The position numbers and the translations under genes are program-made. A DNA stretch of 64,000 nt, from NCBI RefSeq assembly GCF_024623325.1, contig NZ_JANJZD010000003.1:186001-250000 (forward strand), written 5' to 3'. This DNA is from Acetatifactor muris (GTDB lineage Bacteria > Bacillota > Clostridia > Lachnospirales > Lachnospiraceae). Each line of letters begins with the position of its first letter. The first letter of the stretch is position 1. The notes under the pieces were generated by a model that saw only the letters and a program-made list of their open reading frames with translations, was not told the origin of the DNA and ran no database searches. Below are positions 52,957-62,162 of the stretch, in pieces.

Positions 52957-53610
52957 TCACTTAAAAAATTCATGTCCCCCATGTTCAAACAGATAGGTGA
53001 GGCTTCTGTCAAACCACTTCATCTTTCTGCTGTCCGCATACTTTCTGGCTGCAAAGTACAATGCACCCTGTGAGATATCCTCCCCCTTCAGAGCCCGTTC
53101 CACGGCATTTACAGTCTCTTCGCTGATTTCCACCCGATAATAGCTTCCGTTGGATACCGGCGAAAACTGCCACACACCCTTTTCTTTCTGAAATACCACC
53201 TTTTCCACAGAATCCGGAAATTGTTCCGCATTCATACGGTTCAATACCACATTGGCCACCAGCAGCTTACCGTCTTCATCCTCGTTACCGGCCTCCGCTT
53301 CCACAATTCTGAGCAATACTTCAAGGTCTTTATCCGATAAATCATATATGTATTCCTGTTCCATCACAAAGAAATCAATGATTCTCTGATCTGAAACTGC
53401 CACATCCACAATTCCGAGACCTTTCTCTCTGCTGTCCACCGCAGCCTGGGCTTTTCCGGCCCATTCTTCCTCCAGTTCCCAGAGACCAAGCCTGAGATTC
53501 TGCGCTGTCTCACCGCATAATCTCACCGCATCCACTCCCCGGACACATAAAAAACACATCATCAGAGCAATACTCATCAACGATAAAAGACTCACTGCTT
53601 TCCTGTACAT
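52957..53610 (-). CDS. SleB-type cell wall hydrolase
   Basis: The 217-residue protein has an N-terminal signal or membrane segment (SLLSLMSIALMMCFLCVRG). A Hydrolase_2 (SleB) domain follows: LLRIVEAEAGNEDEDGKLLV carries the catalytic glutamate, ANVVLNRMNAEQFP follows, and GVWQFSPVSNGSYY and ALYFAARKYADSRK are typical. This domain is a lytic transglycosylase that cuts spore cortex or cell-wall peptidoglycan. No YpeB partner is encoded beside it, so a vegetative role is as likely as germination. The start follows GAGGAG. It comes 146 bases after the GH25 gene. Confidence 0.9.
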   Translation of the reverse strand: MYRKAVSLLSLMSIALMMCFLCVRGVDAVRLCGETAQNLRLGLWELEEEWAGKAQAAVDSREKGLGIVDVAVSDQRIIDFFVMEQEYIYDLSDKDLEVLLRIVEAEAGNEDEDGKLLVANVVLNRMNAEQFPDSVEKVVFQKEKGVWQFSPVSNGSYYRVEISEETVNAVERALKGEDISQGALYFAARKYADSRKMKWFDRSLTYLFEHGGHEFFK

Positions 53611-53756
53611 ATCTCCTCAGTCCTTTCTCTGTCAGTCCATGCCCTGTAAAGCATGTCCGATATATCAATATATGAGAAAAGATCTGAATATATGCCTCGG
53701 TTCAGTGAGCCTCATCCATCATCTGCAGGCTGTGCCGGTACAAATGCTCTGCACCG

Positions 53757-54863
53757 TCATTTTTCCGCGTAATTAATAAAGCTGATATTCATGTTCACAT
53801 ATCCCACAATCCCATCCACAGAGCCCTCACGCTGATACTGCCACATGGTAAATTTATACGGATAATCCGGAATGTCTGCAGCCTGAGAAAGCCATACATC
53901 ATACGATGTGAGCTTCGACATATCAATCTCCTTAATCAGCCACTCCTTGTTGCCGTAAATCATGGTCTTATAGCCTGCGGCGGCAATGGTGTCCAGGAAT
54001 GTTTTTGCCATTTCGGTCTTCTCCGCCTTAGTCAGCTTATCCGTTCTGGCAGTATCGTTCTCCACAAGCTCCATGTCATAGGCCACCGGGTACGTTATCT
54101 GATACTCACCCAGGTTTTCGATTACCATATTGGCTTCCTCCACGGCTTCCTCTTTGGTAATCGCCTGCGAAAAGAAATAGACACCCACATCCAGCCCCGC
54201 ATCTGTAGCCCGCTTCAGATTCTCGCTGAAATATTCATCCAGAATCAGCTGTCCCGTTCCATATCCTCTGGCCCCCACCCGCAGCATCACAAAGTTAATT
54301 CCGGCTTTTTTTACTTTTACAAAATCCACATAATCCTGATATTTTGAGATATCCACTCCCACATAGGAAGTCTGCTTTCCATCCTCATAGTACTTCATCA
54401 GAGAAGACTGACACACCAGCTTTGTAAAATCATACTCATGTTTGGGCAGATAAGGACTGATCAGGACCCATTCCTCCTTGCCGTCCGCATATTGTACCAG
54501 CGTATGTTTCCCGTCGGTGGAAGGATCATTCTCCACCACCGCCTCTGGTGTCTGAGTAGGTTCCGGTGTCGCCTCCGGCTCGGGATACATATCCCAGAAA
54601 TCAAAATCATCAGGATGCAGTGAGCTCCCCGTCAGCAGCTCGTCAGTCTCCGGATACAGGACAACCGGGGATCCGGTATCCCCGGAAGCCTGCACCGATT
54701 CATTCTCCTGTGTCTGCTGCGTCGCCGCGCGCCCGCTGCGTCTGTCATTCGTAAACAGTACCGCCAGCAGAATTACCGCCACGAAAACCGACACCGCCAC
54801 AGTGGCCATCACCACTGTGGGAGTCAGATTTGAACGATCATCAAAATCATCCGGCATTTTCAT
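53757..54863 (-). CDS. GH25 lysozyme-like membrane-anchored protein
   Basis: The 368-residue protein has one membrane helix near residues 17-37 (VMATVAVSVFVAVILLAVLF), then a Pro/Thr/Glu-rich linker. A GH25 barrel fills the second half: GVDISKYQDYVDFVKVKKAG, MLRVGARGYGTG, and VAYDMELVEND with the catalytic Asp and Glu. WLSQAADIPDYPYKFTMWQY is a typical end of the barrel. It hydrolyses the glycan strand of peptidoglycan outside the membrane. The start follows AGGAGA. It follows rnfB by 62 bases. Confidence 0.93.
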   Translation of the reverse strand: MKMPDDFDDRSNLTPTVVMATVAVSVFVAVILLAVLFTNDRRSGRAATQQTQENESVQASGDTGSPVVLYPETDELLTGSSLHPDDFDFWDMYPEPEATPEPTQTPEAVVENDPSTDGKHTLVQYADGKEEWVLISPYLPKHEYDFTKLVCQSSLMKYYEDGKQTSYVGVDISKYQDYVDFVKVKKAGINFVMLRVGARGYGTGQLILDEYFSENLKRATDAGLDVGVYFFSQAITKEEAVEEANMVIENLGEYQITYPVAYDMELVENDTARTDKLTKAEKTEMAKTFLDTIAAAGYKTMIYGNKEWLIKEIDMSKLTSYDVWLSQAADIPDYPYKFTMWQYQREGSVDGIVGYVNMNISFINYAEK

Positions 54864-54925
54864 AATAAAGCTTCTCCTATATAGTCGCTGCGCGACAGCT
54901 CCAAAGACAGATGTCGCTGCGTCGA

Positions 54926-55723
54926 TTATAACTTCTCAATACATTTCTTCGGGCATTTTTCCGCGCAGGCACCGCACCCGGTACATTTCTCCTGGTCAAT
55001 CACCGCATGGAAATCCTTCACTGCCACCGCTTCGGCAGGACAGTTTCTGGCACACAGACCACACCCGATACATCCCGCCTTACAGGCCTTCATGGTCACC
55101 GGCCCCTTATCCACAGAACTGCAGGCAACCGCATATGCCGCGCTGTACGGAATCAGTGAAATCAGATGTTTCGGGCAGACCTCCACACATTTCCCGCAGG
55201 CCCTGCACTTTTCTCTGTCCACCAGAGCCACCCCGTTCACTACATGAATCGCATCAAAAGGACAGGCCTTCACACAGTTTCCGAATCCCAGACAGCCGCT
55301 GTCACAGGACTTTGGCCCTCCTCCTGGTACAAATCCCACCATGCGGCAGTCCTGAACGCCGTAATATTCATAGTCCTGCCCCGCTTTTTCGCAGTCACCG
55401 CTGCAGGCCACATAAGCCACTTTTCTTTCAGTCCGGCCTGCCTCCACACCCATGATGGCGGCAATTTTGGCCCCGGCGGCAGCACCGCCCACAGGGCAGG
55501 CATCCGCAGGCGCCTCTCCCTTTACAATGGCCGCAGCCAGGCCGGAGCAGCCCGCATATCCGCAGCCTCCGCAGTTATTTCCCGGCAGCGCCGCCAACAC
55601 GGCTTCCTCTCGCTCATCCGTCTCCACTTTAAATTTAATGCCGGCAACTCCCAGAAAGAGCCCCACAAAAATCCCCACTGCTCCCACTATGGCAGCGGCC
55701 GACAAAATACCTGTTATGCTCAT
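54926..55723 (-). CDS. rnfB: Rnf complex subunit B (ferredoxin-type)
   Basis: The 265-residue subunit has one N-terminal membrane helix, then the cysteine-rich segment NNCGGCGYAGCSGLAAAI for the first Fe-S cluster. Several [4Fe-4S] motifs follow, such as CRACGKCVEVCP, CIGCGLCARNCP and CTGCGACAEKCP. RnfB takes electrons from ferredoxin and passes them into the complex. It is the last of the rnfCDGEAB genes, as usual in clostridia. The spacing to rnfA is 14 bases. Confidence 0.96.
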   Translation of the reverse strand: MSITGILSAAAIVGAVGIFVGLFLGVAGIKFKVETDEREEAVLAALPGNNCGGCGYAGCSGLAAAIVKGEAPADACPVGGAAAGAKIAAIMGVEAGRTERKVAYVACSGDCEKAGQDYEYYGVQDCRMVGFVPGGGPKSCDSGCLGFGNCVKACPFDAIHVVNGVALVDREKCRACGKCVEVCPKHLISLIPYSAAYAVACSSVDKGPVTMKACKAGCIGCGLCARNCPAEAVAVKDFHAVIDQEKCTGCGACAEKCPKKCIEKL

Positions 55724-55737
55724 CCGTCTACTCCCTT

Positions 55738-56322
55738 CTACAGCAATCCTGAAAATCCGCAGAAAGCAATGGCCATCAGTCCCGCCGTCAGCAGCACTGC
55801 AGGCATACCTTTAAAGGATTCCGGAATATCATTGTACTCCAGCTTTTCACGGATTCCCGCAAGAATCACAATGGCAACGGTAAATCCCACCGCCGTGGCG
55901 AAACCGTTCACAATGCCGGTCACAATGCCATATTCTTTCTGCACATTGGTAATCGCCACGCCCAGCACCGCACAGTTGGTGGTAATTAACGGCAGATAGA
56001 CTCCCAGCGCCTCATACAGGGAGGGCAGCGCCTTGCGCAGAAACATTTCCACAAACTGTACCAGCGCCGCAATAACCAGAATAAATACAATGGTCCTGAG
56101 ATACTCCACATGAAATCTGACCAGAATAAACTTGTAAATCACTCCCGCCACTCCGCTGGCCAGCGTAATGACAAAAATTACCGCGGCACCCATGCCGGCC
56201 GCCGTGTTCGTCTTCCTTGACACGCCCAGAAATGGGCAGAGTCCCAGGAACTGACTGAGCACCACATTGCTCACCAGAGAAGAACCGATTAAAATAACGA
56301 GCATTTCCTTCACGTTTTCCAT
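55738..56322 (-). CDS. rnfA: Rnf complex subunit A
   Basis: The 194-residue membrane protein has six predicted helices and the RnfA/NqrE signatures NVVLSQFLGLCPFLGVSRK and LITTNCAVLGVAITN. The two cysteines are expected to hold a shared Fe-S cluster within the membrane with RnfE. Its ATG lies directly after the rnfE stop codon. Confidence 0.97.
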   Translation of the reverse strand: MENVKEMLVILIGSSLVSNVVLSQFLGLCPFLGVSRKTNTAAGMGAAVIFVITLASGVAGVIYKFILVRFHVEYLRTIVFILVIAALVQFVEMFLRKALPSLYEALGVYLPLITTNCAVLGVAITNVQKEYGIVTGIVNGFATAVGFTVAIVILAGIREKLEYNDIPESFKGMPAVLLTAGLMAIAFCGFSGLL

Positions 56323-57036
56323 TTATCTGTCCTCCTTGCCCGCTTCATCATAGAACTTCTTCGTACATCCCTTACTGTCCCTGCAGTTCATACAGTCTTC
56401 GCTGCACCCGGATCCAATCTTTTCGTATGCCTTTCCGGCTGACTTTCTCCTGTTTTTCACATAATTCTGGAGAGCGGTCAGTGCCGCCAGCACAAAAAAT
56501 GCTCCCGGTGCCTGCCCGAAAATGCGAATCGGCTGAAAGGACTCCGGAAAAATTCCGCAGCCGAAGATTTCACCGGCACCCAGAAGTTCCCGCACCGCTC
56601 CAATGCAGGTCAGCGCGATTGAAAATCCCAGCCCCATTCCAATTCCGTCAAAGAGCGATGGAATCACAGGATTGGAATACGCATAGCTCTCTGCCCGGCC
56701 CAGAATGATACAGTTCACCACAATCAGCGGAATATACACCCCCAGAGACTTGTTCAGCGAGGGGAGATATGCCTCCAGCAGAAGCTGCACCGCCGTCACA
56801 AAAGACGCGATAATGACGATAAACGCCGGAATTCTCACTCTGTTCGGAATCAGATTCCTCAGCAGAGAAATCAGCAGGTTGCTGAGCGCCAGAACCACCA
56901 TGGTGGTGAGGCCCATTCCCAGTCCGTTCATGGCCGAAGTGGTGACTGCCAGTGTGGGACACATTCCCAGCATCAGCACAAGCGTGGGATTCTCTTTCAC
57001 GAGACCGTTATATAGTCTTTCTCCCGCTTTATTCAT
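56323..57036 (-). CDS. rnfE: Rnf complex subunit E
   Basis: From the ATG at 57036, 8 bases after GGGAGG, the protein has 237 residues; an earlier GTG overlaps the ribosome site. It has six membrane helices and the RnfE pattern NPTLVLMLGMCPTLAVTTSA and PLIVVNCIILGRAESYA. A Lys/Cys-rich tail with CSEDCMNCRDSKGC ends the protein, a cysteine-rich extension seen in some clostridial RnfE proteins. The start overlaps rnfG by 8 bases. Confidence 0.95.
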   Translation of the reverse strand: MNKAGERLYNGLVKENPTLVLMLGMCPTLAVTTSAMNGLGMGLTTMVVLALSNLLISLLRNLIPNRVRIPAFIVIIASFVTAVQLLLEAYLPSLNKSLGVYIPLIVVNCIILGRAESYAYSNPVIPSLFDGIGMGLGFSIALTCIGAVRELLGAGEIFGCGIFPESFQPIRIFGQAPGAFFVLAALTALQNYVKNRRKSAGKAYEKIGSGCSEDCMNCRDSKGCTKKFYDEAGKEDR

Positions 57037-57649
57037 TTTGGCCACCTCCCATCAAAGCATTTGCTGCCTTTAATCCTCCGTTCACCGCATTGGTCACCGC
57101 CTTTGTGGTAATAGTCGCCCCGGCCATGGCATCAATTTCATTCTCGGCGGCGGCCCCTGTCTTCGTATAGACAAAGCTGTCCACGTTTTTCTGGTGGAAC
57201 TGCGGAACCAGCTCCTCCGGCGCCAGCATACCCAGTCCGGCAGTCTCCGATATCTCCAGAATTGAGATATCATTCAACGTTCCGTCCAGCGTCACTCCCA
57301 GATACAGCACAATATTCCCGCCGTATCCTTCTGTAGAGACGGATTCCACCACATATCCCTGAAGCGCACCGTCGCTTCCTGCCGCTTCATAGACGCTCCC
57401 GATTTTCACTCCCATGCCGGCAAGCTCTTCCTGCAGTTCTGGCTCTGGTGTGAACTGCAGCTCCTCAAAGGAAGCCGCCGTCTCGAACACGGCTCTGCAG
57501 GCCTCCTGTACAGCTTTCTCCTGCTGTATGCGGATAGGTTCCACAGTCAGTTCGTTGACCACGCCCAGAAGCAGACCCGCTATCAGCGTAATGGCAAAGA
57601 GGATGCCCGCTTCCTTCAACATCACATTTGCATCGCTCTTATTTTTCAC
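57029..57649 (-). CDS. rnfG: Rnf complex subunit G (FMN-binding)
   Basis: A GTG start at 57649, behind GGGAGG, gives 206 residues; a longer frame to 57703 would lie inside rnfD and was rejected. One N-terminal membrane helix is followed by the FMN-binding domain with AMAGATITTKAVTNAVNGGL, where FMN is bound to a threonine through phosphoester. The stop overlaps rnfE and the start overlaps the rnfD end by 11 bases. Confidence 0.94.
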   Translation of the reverse strand: MKNKSDANVMLKEAGILFAITLIAGLLLGVVNELTVEPIRIQQEKAVQEACRAVFETAASFEELQFTPEPELQEELAGMGVKIGSVYEAAGSDGALQGYVVESVSTEGYGGNIVLYLGVTLDGTLNDISILEISETAGLGMLAPEELVPQFHQKNVDSFVYTKTGAAAENEIDAMAGATITTKAVTNAVNGGLKAANALMGGGQNE

Positions 57650-58598
57650 GGCGCTTTCCTCCCTTCCTGTATCCGAAGGCAACAGGCCTCGTATATTTTT
57701 CAATCAGCGGCACCAGCAGGTTGCCCAGAATAATGGCATAGGAAACGCCCTCCGCACCGGGCCCGAAGATACGGAATATTCCCGTCATCAGCCCCAGAAA
57801 GACGCCGAACACATACTGCCCCTTCGCCGTAATCGGCCGGGTCACATAGTCCGTTGCCATGAAAAAGGCTCCCAGCATCAGACCGCCTCCGGAAAGCTGC
57901 GCGGAGAGCCAGGACGGATTAAAACCGTGTCCGCCGAAGATTCCCGCAAAAAGTACAAAAGTCACTATGTAACTGCCTGGAATCCGCAGATCAATGACTC
58001 CCAGCAGAATTAAAATGCAGGCTCCTGCCAGAATGGCAATCACCGAAGTCTCTCCTATGGTTCCCGCCGTGCGGCCGATGACCATATCGAGCACGTTCAC
58101 CTGCTCCCCTGCCTTCAGCGCCGCCAGCGGTGTGGCTCCCGTATAGGCATCGCAGTCGAAGGCTGTCATGGCCGTGGGAAAGGAAATCAGCAGAAAGCAC
58201 CTTGCCGCCAGCGCAGGATTCATAAAATTCTGCCCCAGACCGCCGAACAGCATCTTCACCGCCAGAATGGCAAACACACCGCCCAGTGCAGCCATCCACA
58301 GCGGAATACTCACCGGCAGATTCAGCGCCAGCAAAAGTCCCGTCACCACCGCGGACAAGTCCGCAACAGTGAGATGGGCCAGCACAGTTCCTTTCCATTT
58401 ACAAAATCCGAATAAAAATTCCGTCAACACCGTACTCGCTATCGTCACCAGAATCACTGCCAGAGCCCTGGGGCCGAAATTATAGATTCCGAAACCTGCC
58501 GCGGGCATCAGGGCCACAATCACCGCCAGCATCAGCCCGTTGGTCGTCACTCTGGAACGAATATGAGGATTGGAGGATACTCTAAACAATTCGCTCAT
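57639..58598 (-). CDS. rnfD: Rnf complex subunit D
   Basis: The 319-residue membrane protein has about nine or ten helices and a covalent FMN site in YTGATPLAALKAG. HGFNPSWLSAQLSGGGLMLG and MATDYVTRPITAKGQYVFG are family signatures. RnfD is the flavin-containing membrane core that couples electron flow to Na+ or H+ transport. It lies 14 bases after rnfC with an AGGAGA ribosome site. Confidence 0.96.
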   Translation of the reverse strand: MSELFRVSSNPHIRSRVTTNGLMLAVIVALMPAAGFGIYNFGPRALAVILVTIASTVLTEFLFGFCKWKGTVLAHLTVADLSAVVTGLLLALNLPVSIPLWMAALGGVFAILAVKMLFGGLGQNFMNPALAARCFLLISFPTAMTAFDCDAYTGATPLAALKAGEQVNVLDMVIGRTAGTIGETSVIAILAGACILILLGVIDLRIPGSYIVTFVLFAGIFGGHGFNPSWLSAQLSGGGLMLGAFFMATDYVTRPITAKGQYVFGVFLGLMTGIFRIFGPGAEGVSYAIILGNLLVPLIEKYTRPVAFGYRKGGKRREK

Positions 58599-58612
58599 GG
58601 TTTTTCTCCTGA

Positions 58613-59929
58613 TTATTTTTTTCTTTTGGCCAGCTGAATTTTTCTCATGGACTTAATCTGCTGTGTCAGCTGTCTCCTGGCCGGGCAGACAAAACTGCAG
58701 CAGCCGCACTCGCAGCATTCCATGCCGTAGTTCGCCAGAAAGGCCTCTTCGTCAGAATGCTCCGCATAGTCCGCAAGCCTGCTGGGAACCACTCTCCCGG
58801 GACAGACCTCCACACATCGCCCGCAGTTGATGCAGGGCCCCGGCTCCATGGCGGACACTTCATCCCTTGTCAGCCCCAGCAGTGCCGTGGAGGTCTTCGT
58901 GGCAGGGATATTCAGATGATACATGGCAAAGCCCATCATAGGTCCCCCGCAGACAATTTTCTCCGGCTTCTCCCGGAATCCTCCTGCCGCTGCCAGGATT
59001 TCCTCATATGCTGTCCCGATACGCACACGGAAATTAGCAGGGTCGGCCACCGCATCTCCCGTAACGGTGACAATTCGCTCCATCAGCGGCCTGCCCTCTC
59101 TGACCGCCCGGTATATGGCGACGACGGTGTCCACATTGTTCACCACACAGCCTACATCCGCAGGCAGCATGGTAGAATTGATTCTTCTGCCGGTAACGGC
59201 ATAAATCAGCTGTCGCTCCCCGCCCTGAGGATACTTTGTCTTCAGCGCGCAGACACTGATCTTCGGTTCATCCTTCGCCATCTGCTTCAGCAGAGCGATG
59301 CAATCCGGCTTGTTGTCCTCCACCGCCAGAATTCCATGGGCATTGGGAAACAGCATCAGCATGATTTTCAATCCGCCGATCAGCTTCTCCGGTTCCTCCA
59401 GCATTCTGCGGTAATCGGAAGTCAGATAGGGTTCGCATTCCGCACAATTTGCAATCACATAATCAATTTTATCAGGTTCCCTGGGAGACAGCTTTACATG
59501 CGTGGGAAAACCGGCTCCGCCCATGCCCACGATTCCCGCCTCTCTGATTGCGCCGATGATTTCCTCCCGGCTCCTTTTCTCCGGATTCTTCAACGGCAGA
59601 AGCTCTGTCTCTTCATAAAGCCCGTCGTTTTCCACGATAATACTTGTCACCATATCGCCTGTGGCCACCCGTCTGGGCTCTATGGCTTTGACGGTACCGG
59701 ATACCGCCGTATGTATGGGCGCTGAGACAAATCCCCCGCTCTCTCCGATTTTCTGCCCCACAAGCACTCTGTCCCCTTTGGCCACAATCGGCGCGGCAGG
59801 TGCGCCGATGTGCTGCGACAGTGGATATACCACTTCGCTCCCGGGCAGAATTTCCCGAATGGGTTTGTCTTTTGACAGAGCTTTTCCGTCGTAGGGGTGT
59901 ATACCGCCTACAAATGTAAACTTCGCCAT
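58613..59929 (-). CDS. rnfC: Rnf complex subunit C (NADH-binding)
   Basis: The 438-residue protein has the RnfC head (GGIHPYDGKALSKDKPIREI), the NADH/FMN-binding part with GMGGAGFPTHVKL, and two [4Fe-4S] motifs near the C-terminus, CINCGRCVEVCP and CCECGCCSFVCP. It passes electrons to NAD at the cytoplasmic face, so the complex works as ferredoxin:NAD oxidoreductase and builds an ion gradient. It is the first gene of the operon. Its ribosome site is weak (AAAGGAC). Confidence 0.96.
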   Translation of the reverse strand: MAKFTFVGGIHPYDGKALSKDKPIREILPGSEVVYPLSQHIGAPAAPIVAKGDRVLVGQKIGESGGFVSAPIHTAVSGTVKAIEPRRVATGDMVTSIIVENDGLYEETELLPLKNPEKRSREEIIGAIREAGIVGMGGAGFPTHVKLSPREPDKIDYVIANCAECEPYLTSDYRRMLEEPEKLIGGLKIMLMLFPNAHGILAVEDNKPDCIALLKQMAKDEPKISVCALKTKYPQGGERQLIYAVTGRRINSTMLPADVGCVVNNVDTVVAIYRAVREGRPLMERIVTVTGDAVADPANFRVRIGTAYEEILAAAGGFREKPEKIVCGGPMMGFAMYHLNIPATKTSTALLGLTRDEVSAMEPGPCINCGRCVEVCPGRVVPSRLADYAEHSDEEAFLANYGMECCECGCCSFVCPARRQLTQQIKSMRKIQLAKRKK

Positions 59930-59954
59930 ACGCTTTTCTTAAGTCCTTTCCAGG

Positions 59955-59984
59955 ATCATACTGAAATCCTTATTTAAGATGCAA
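59955..59984 (-). promoter_or_regulatory. candidate promoter of rnfCDGEAB
   Basis: On the minus strand TTGCAT (59979-59984), 18 bases, TATGAT (59955-59960). The leader would be about 20 bases; the match is moderate. Confidence 0.55.
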
Positions 59985-60047
59985 AATAAATCTACATATA
60001 AATATACTATTTTTTTTTACAAAATACTACTGGAAAAAATAAATTTA

Positions 60048-60056
60048 TGATATAAT
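60048..60056 (+). promoter_or_regulatory. extended -10 promoter of the YprB-like gene
   Basis: TGATATAAT (60048-60056) is a good extended -10, but no -35 close to consensus lies at 16-18 bases. The start near 60063 leaves a leader of about 105 bases. Confidence 0.6.
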
Positions 60057-60168
60057 GTGTCCATATTGCAGGAACCGCTTCGGGAACCCATAAATACCCT
60101 GTTTAAAATACAAACCATGATATCATATTAATAACAGAGCCATCATCTTTATAGAAACGGAGGTCGTC

Positions 60169-61272
60169 ATGAAAATTTGCGAGGAAACAATGGATAATTT
60201 TTCCATTTCCTATCCCCTGAACAGACTTGCACCCCTGGAGCGCATTCTTTTTATCGATATTGAAACCACCGGTTTCACTGCCAGGACCTCCGGTCTGTAT
60301 CTCATAGGCTGTGCGTACTATCTGGCCGGCGAGTGGCGGACCATTCAATGGATGGCCGAAAATCGCGAGCAGGAAGCGGATGTGCTGAAGGCCTTTTTTG
60401 ACTTTGCCAAACTATACCGCTATCTGATTCATTTCAACGGCAATAATTTTGATCTGCCCTTTATCACGCAGAAATGTGAACTGCTGTCACTGCCCTATAG
60501 TTTTGACAATTTCAGAGGTATTGATCTGTATAAAAGGATTTCACCTTACCGGTATTTTCTGAAGCTGCCCAGCTGTAAGCAGAAGGCCCTGGAGAACTTT
60601 CTGGGTGTGACCCGCAAGGATGCGTTTACAGCCAGCGAGCTTATCGGCATTTATCTGGATTATGTAAAAAATCCTTCCGAGTTCGCAGAAAACGCTCTCT
60701 TTCTTCACAATGCGGAAGATTTAAAAGGTATGCTGGAAATTCTTCCCATGCTTGCCTGTTATGACTTGTTCAATCAGCCCGTAAAAGTCAGAAAGGCACA
60801 GGCAAATTCCTACAGGGATTTAAACGGCAACAGACGCAGAGAATTGATCCTCATGTTTAATCTGGATATTCCGCTGCCTAAGCCGATATCTGCAAATGTC
60901 AGTCATTGTTTCTTCCGGGGGGAAGGTACAGAGTGCTCTCTGAAAATTCCCATCTATGAGGAGGAATTGAAATATTTTTATTCCAATTATCATGACTATT
61001 ACTATCTTCCCGATGAAGACGTGGCCCTTCATAAATCCGTAGCCGGTTTTGTGAGCAGAGAATATCGGATTCCTGCTTCCGCTGCCAACTGCTACACCCG
61101 AAAGGTTTCGTCCTATCTGCCCCAGTGGGATCTGTTGTTCACTCCTTTCTTCAAGCGGGAGTACAAAAGTCATGAACTGTTCTTTGAGCTGACCGACGAG
61201 CTGAAGAAAAATAAGGCTGCTTTTTCTACCTATGCCATGCATGTTCTGAATATGATGGTTTTCACTTATTAG
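60169..61272 (+). CDS. YprB-like ribonuclease H-fold exonuclease
   Basis: The 367-residue protein has the RNase_H_2 (YprB) fold: LFIDIETTGF (residues about 28-37) with the first Asp and Glu, LIHFNGNNFDLPFI with the second Asp, and LFLHNAEDLKGMLEILPML with the last His and Asp. This makes a DEDD-type exonuclease site. The C-terminal half (about 220-367) is unassigned. The substrate is not known; YprB lies beside a helicase gene in Bacillus, but no helicase gene is here. It is one of two plus-strand genes, with its own promoter and terminator. The start follows ACGGAGG. Confidence 0.85.
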   Translation: MKICEETMDNFSISYPLNRLAPLERILFIDIETTGFTARTSGLYLIGCAYYLAGEWRTIQWMAENREQEADVLKAFFDFAKLYRYLIHFNGNNFDLPFITQKCELLSLPYSFDNFRGIDLYKRISPYRYFLKLPSCKQKALENFLGVTRKDAFTASELIGIYLDYVKNPSEFAENALFLHNAEDLKGMLEILPMLACYDLFNQPVKVRKAQANSYRDLNGNRRRELILMFNLDIPLPKPISANVSHCFFRGEGTECSLKIPIYEEELKYFYSNYHDYYYLPDEDVALHKSVAGFVSREYRIPASAANCYTRKVSSYLPQWDLLFTPFFKREYKSHELFFELTDELKKNKAAFSTYAMHVLNMMVFTY

Positions 61273-61316
61273 TTGGTTTGCAATCAGTCGGAACCACATC
61301 TGTACTTTCCATTGAA

Positions 61317-61358
61317 AAGCTGCCGCCCCAACTGCTCTGTCAGTTGGGGCGACAGCTT
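61317..61358. terminator. bidirectional terminator between the YprB-like gene and cheR
   Basis: An 18-bp stem with one mismatch (61317-61334 with 61341-61358) encloses CTCTGT and serves both converging genes. A short T-run lies on the plus side and a TTTTC on the minus side. Confidence 0.85.
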
Positions 61359-61370
61359 TCTCACTGTCTC

Positions 61371-62162
61371 TCATGGCTTTTGATAGTAAAAAGCATTTTT
61401 CCTCAGATATCCGATCTCTTTATGATTCATAATCTGTTCCGAGCTCCCGATAAAAAGCAGCCCGCCGCTTATAAGAGATGTAAAATACCTGCGGAACACC
61501 TGGTCTTTAGCCACCTCAGTAAAGTAAATGAGCACATTGCGGCAGACAATCATGTGACACCCTGTCGGATATGCATCCTTCAGCAGATTATGTTCCCTGA
61601 ATTCCACACAGGCTTTTATCTCTTCAGATATTTTATAGTCTTCGCCGGCCGGTCTGAAATATCGCCTTCTCAGATCCGCAGGTACCGTCGCAATACTTTT
61701 ATCAGAATACAGACCCGCTTTTGCTTTTTCAATCACCTGCTTATCCAAATCAGTGGCATAGATTCTGATATCACTCAGCGGAATATATCTGGACATGGCC
61801 ATGACCAGCGAGTATGGCTCGTCTCCTGTGGAACAGGCCGCACTCCATATCTTCAGCCGCTTACCGAATCTGGCAATCAGCTCCGGAATCGCTTTCTCCT
61901 CCATCACCTTCCACTGATCCGGATCACGGTAAAACTGGGATACATTGATGGTGATATATGCCACAAACTCTTCCAGCACTCCCCTGTCGGTCCTGAGCGC
62001 TGATACATATCTGTCATACCCCTGGATACCACGCTTTGCAATCAGGGTATCAATACGGCGTTTCATCTGGTTTTCCTTATAACAGTTCAAATCGATTCCC
62101 GTCAGAGACAGGACTTCCCTCTTAAAATATTCATAGCCGTATATCGTGGGTAAAACTGTCAT
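61371..62162 (-). CDS. cheR: CheR chemotaxis receptor methyltransferase
   Basis: The 263-residue protein has the CheR N-terminal helical domain and the methyltransferase with INVSQFYRDPDQW, LKIWSAACSTGDEPYSLVM (SAM-binding motif), IYATDLDKQVI and CRNVLIYF. It methylates glutamates of chemoreceptors with SAM. No other chemotaxis gene is near; it follows the S1-protein gene with a 1-base TAATG overlap, so it is coupled to its translation. Whether it has a receptor target, or acts in a second-messenger path, cannot be told. Confidence 0.95.
   Translation of the reverse strand: MTVLPTIYGYEYFKREVLSLTGIDLNCYKENQMKRRIDTLIAKRGIQGYDRYVSALRTDRGVLEEFVAYITINVSQFYRDPDQWKVMEEKAIPELIARFGKRLKIWSAACSTGDEPYSLVMAMSRYIPLSDIRIYATDLDKQVIEKAKAGLYSDKSIATVPADLRRRYFRPAGEDYKISEEIKACVEFREHNLLKDAYPTGCHMIVCRNVLIYFTEVAKDQVFRRYFTSLISGGLLFIGSSEQIMNHKEIGYLRKNAFYYQKP

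Noticed and set aside
54886..54918. GTCGCTGCG repeats between rnfB and the GH25 gene
   Set aside because: A short hairpin is possible, but it is too small and lacks a T-run; no terminator called.
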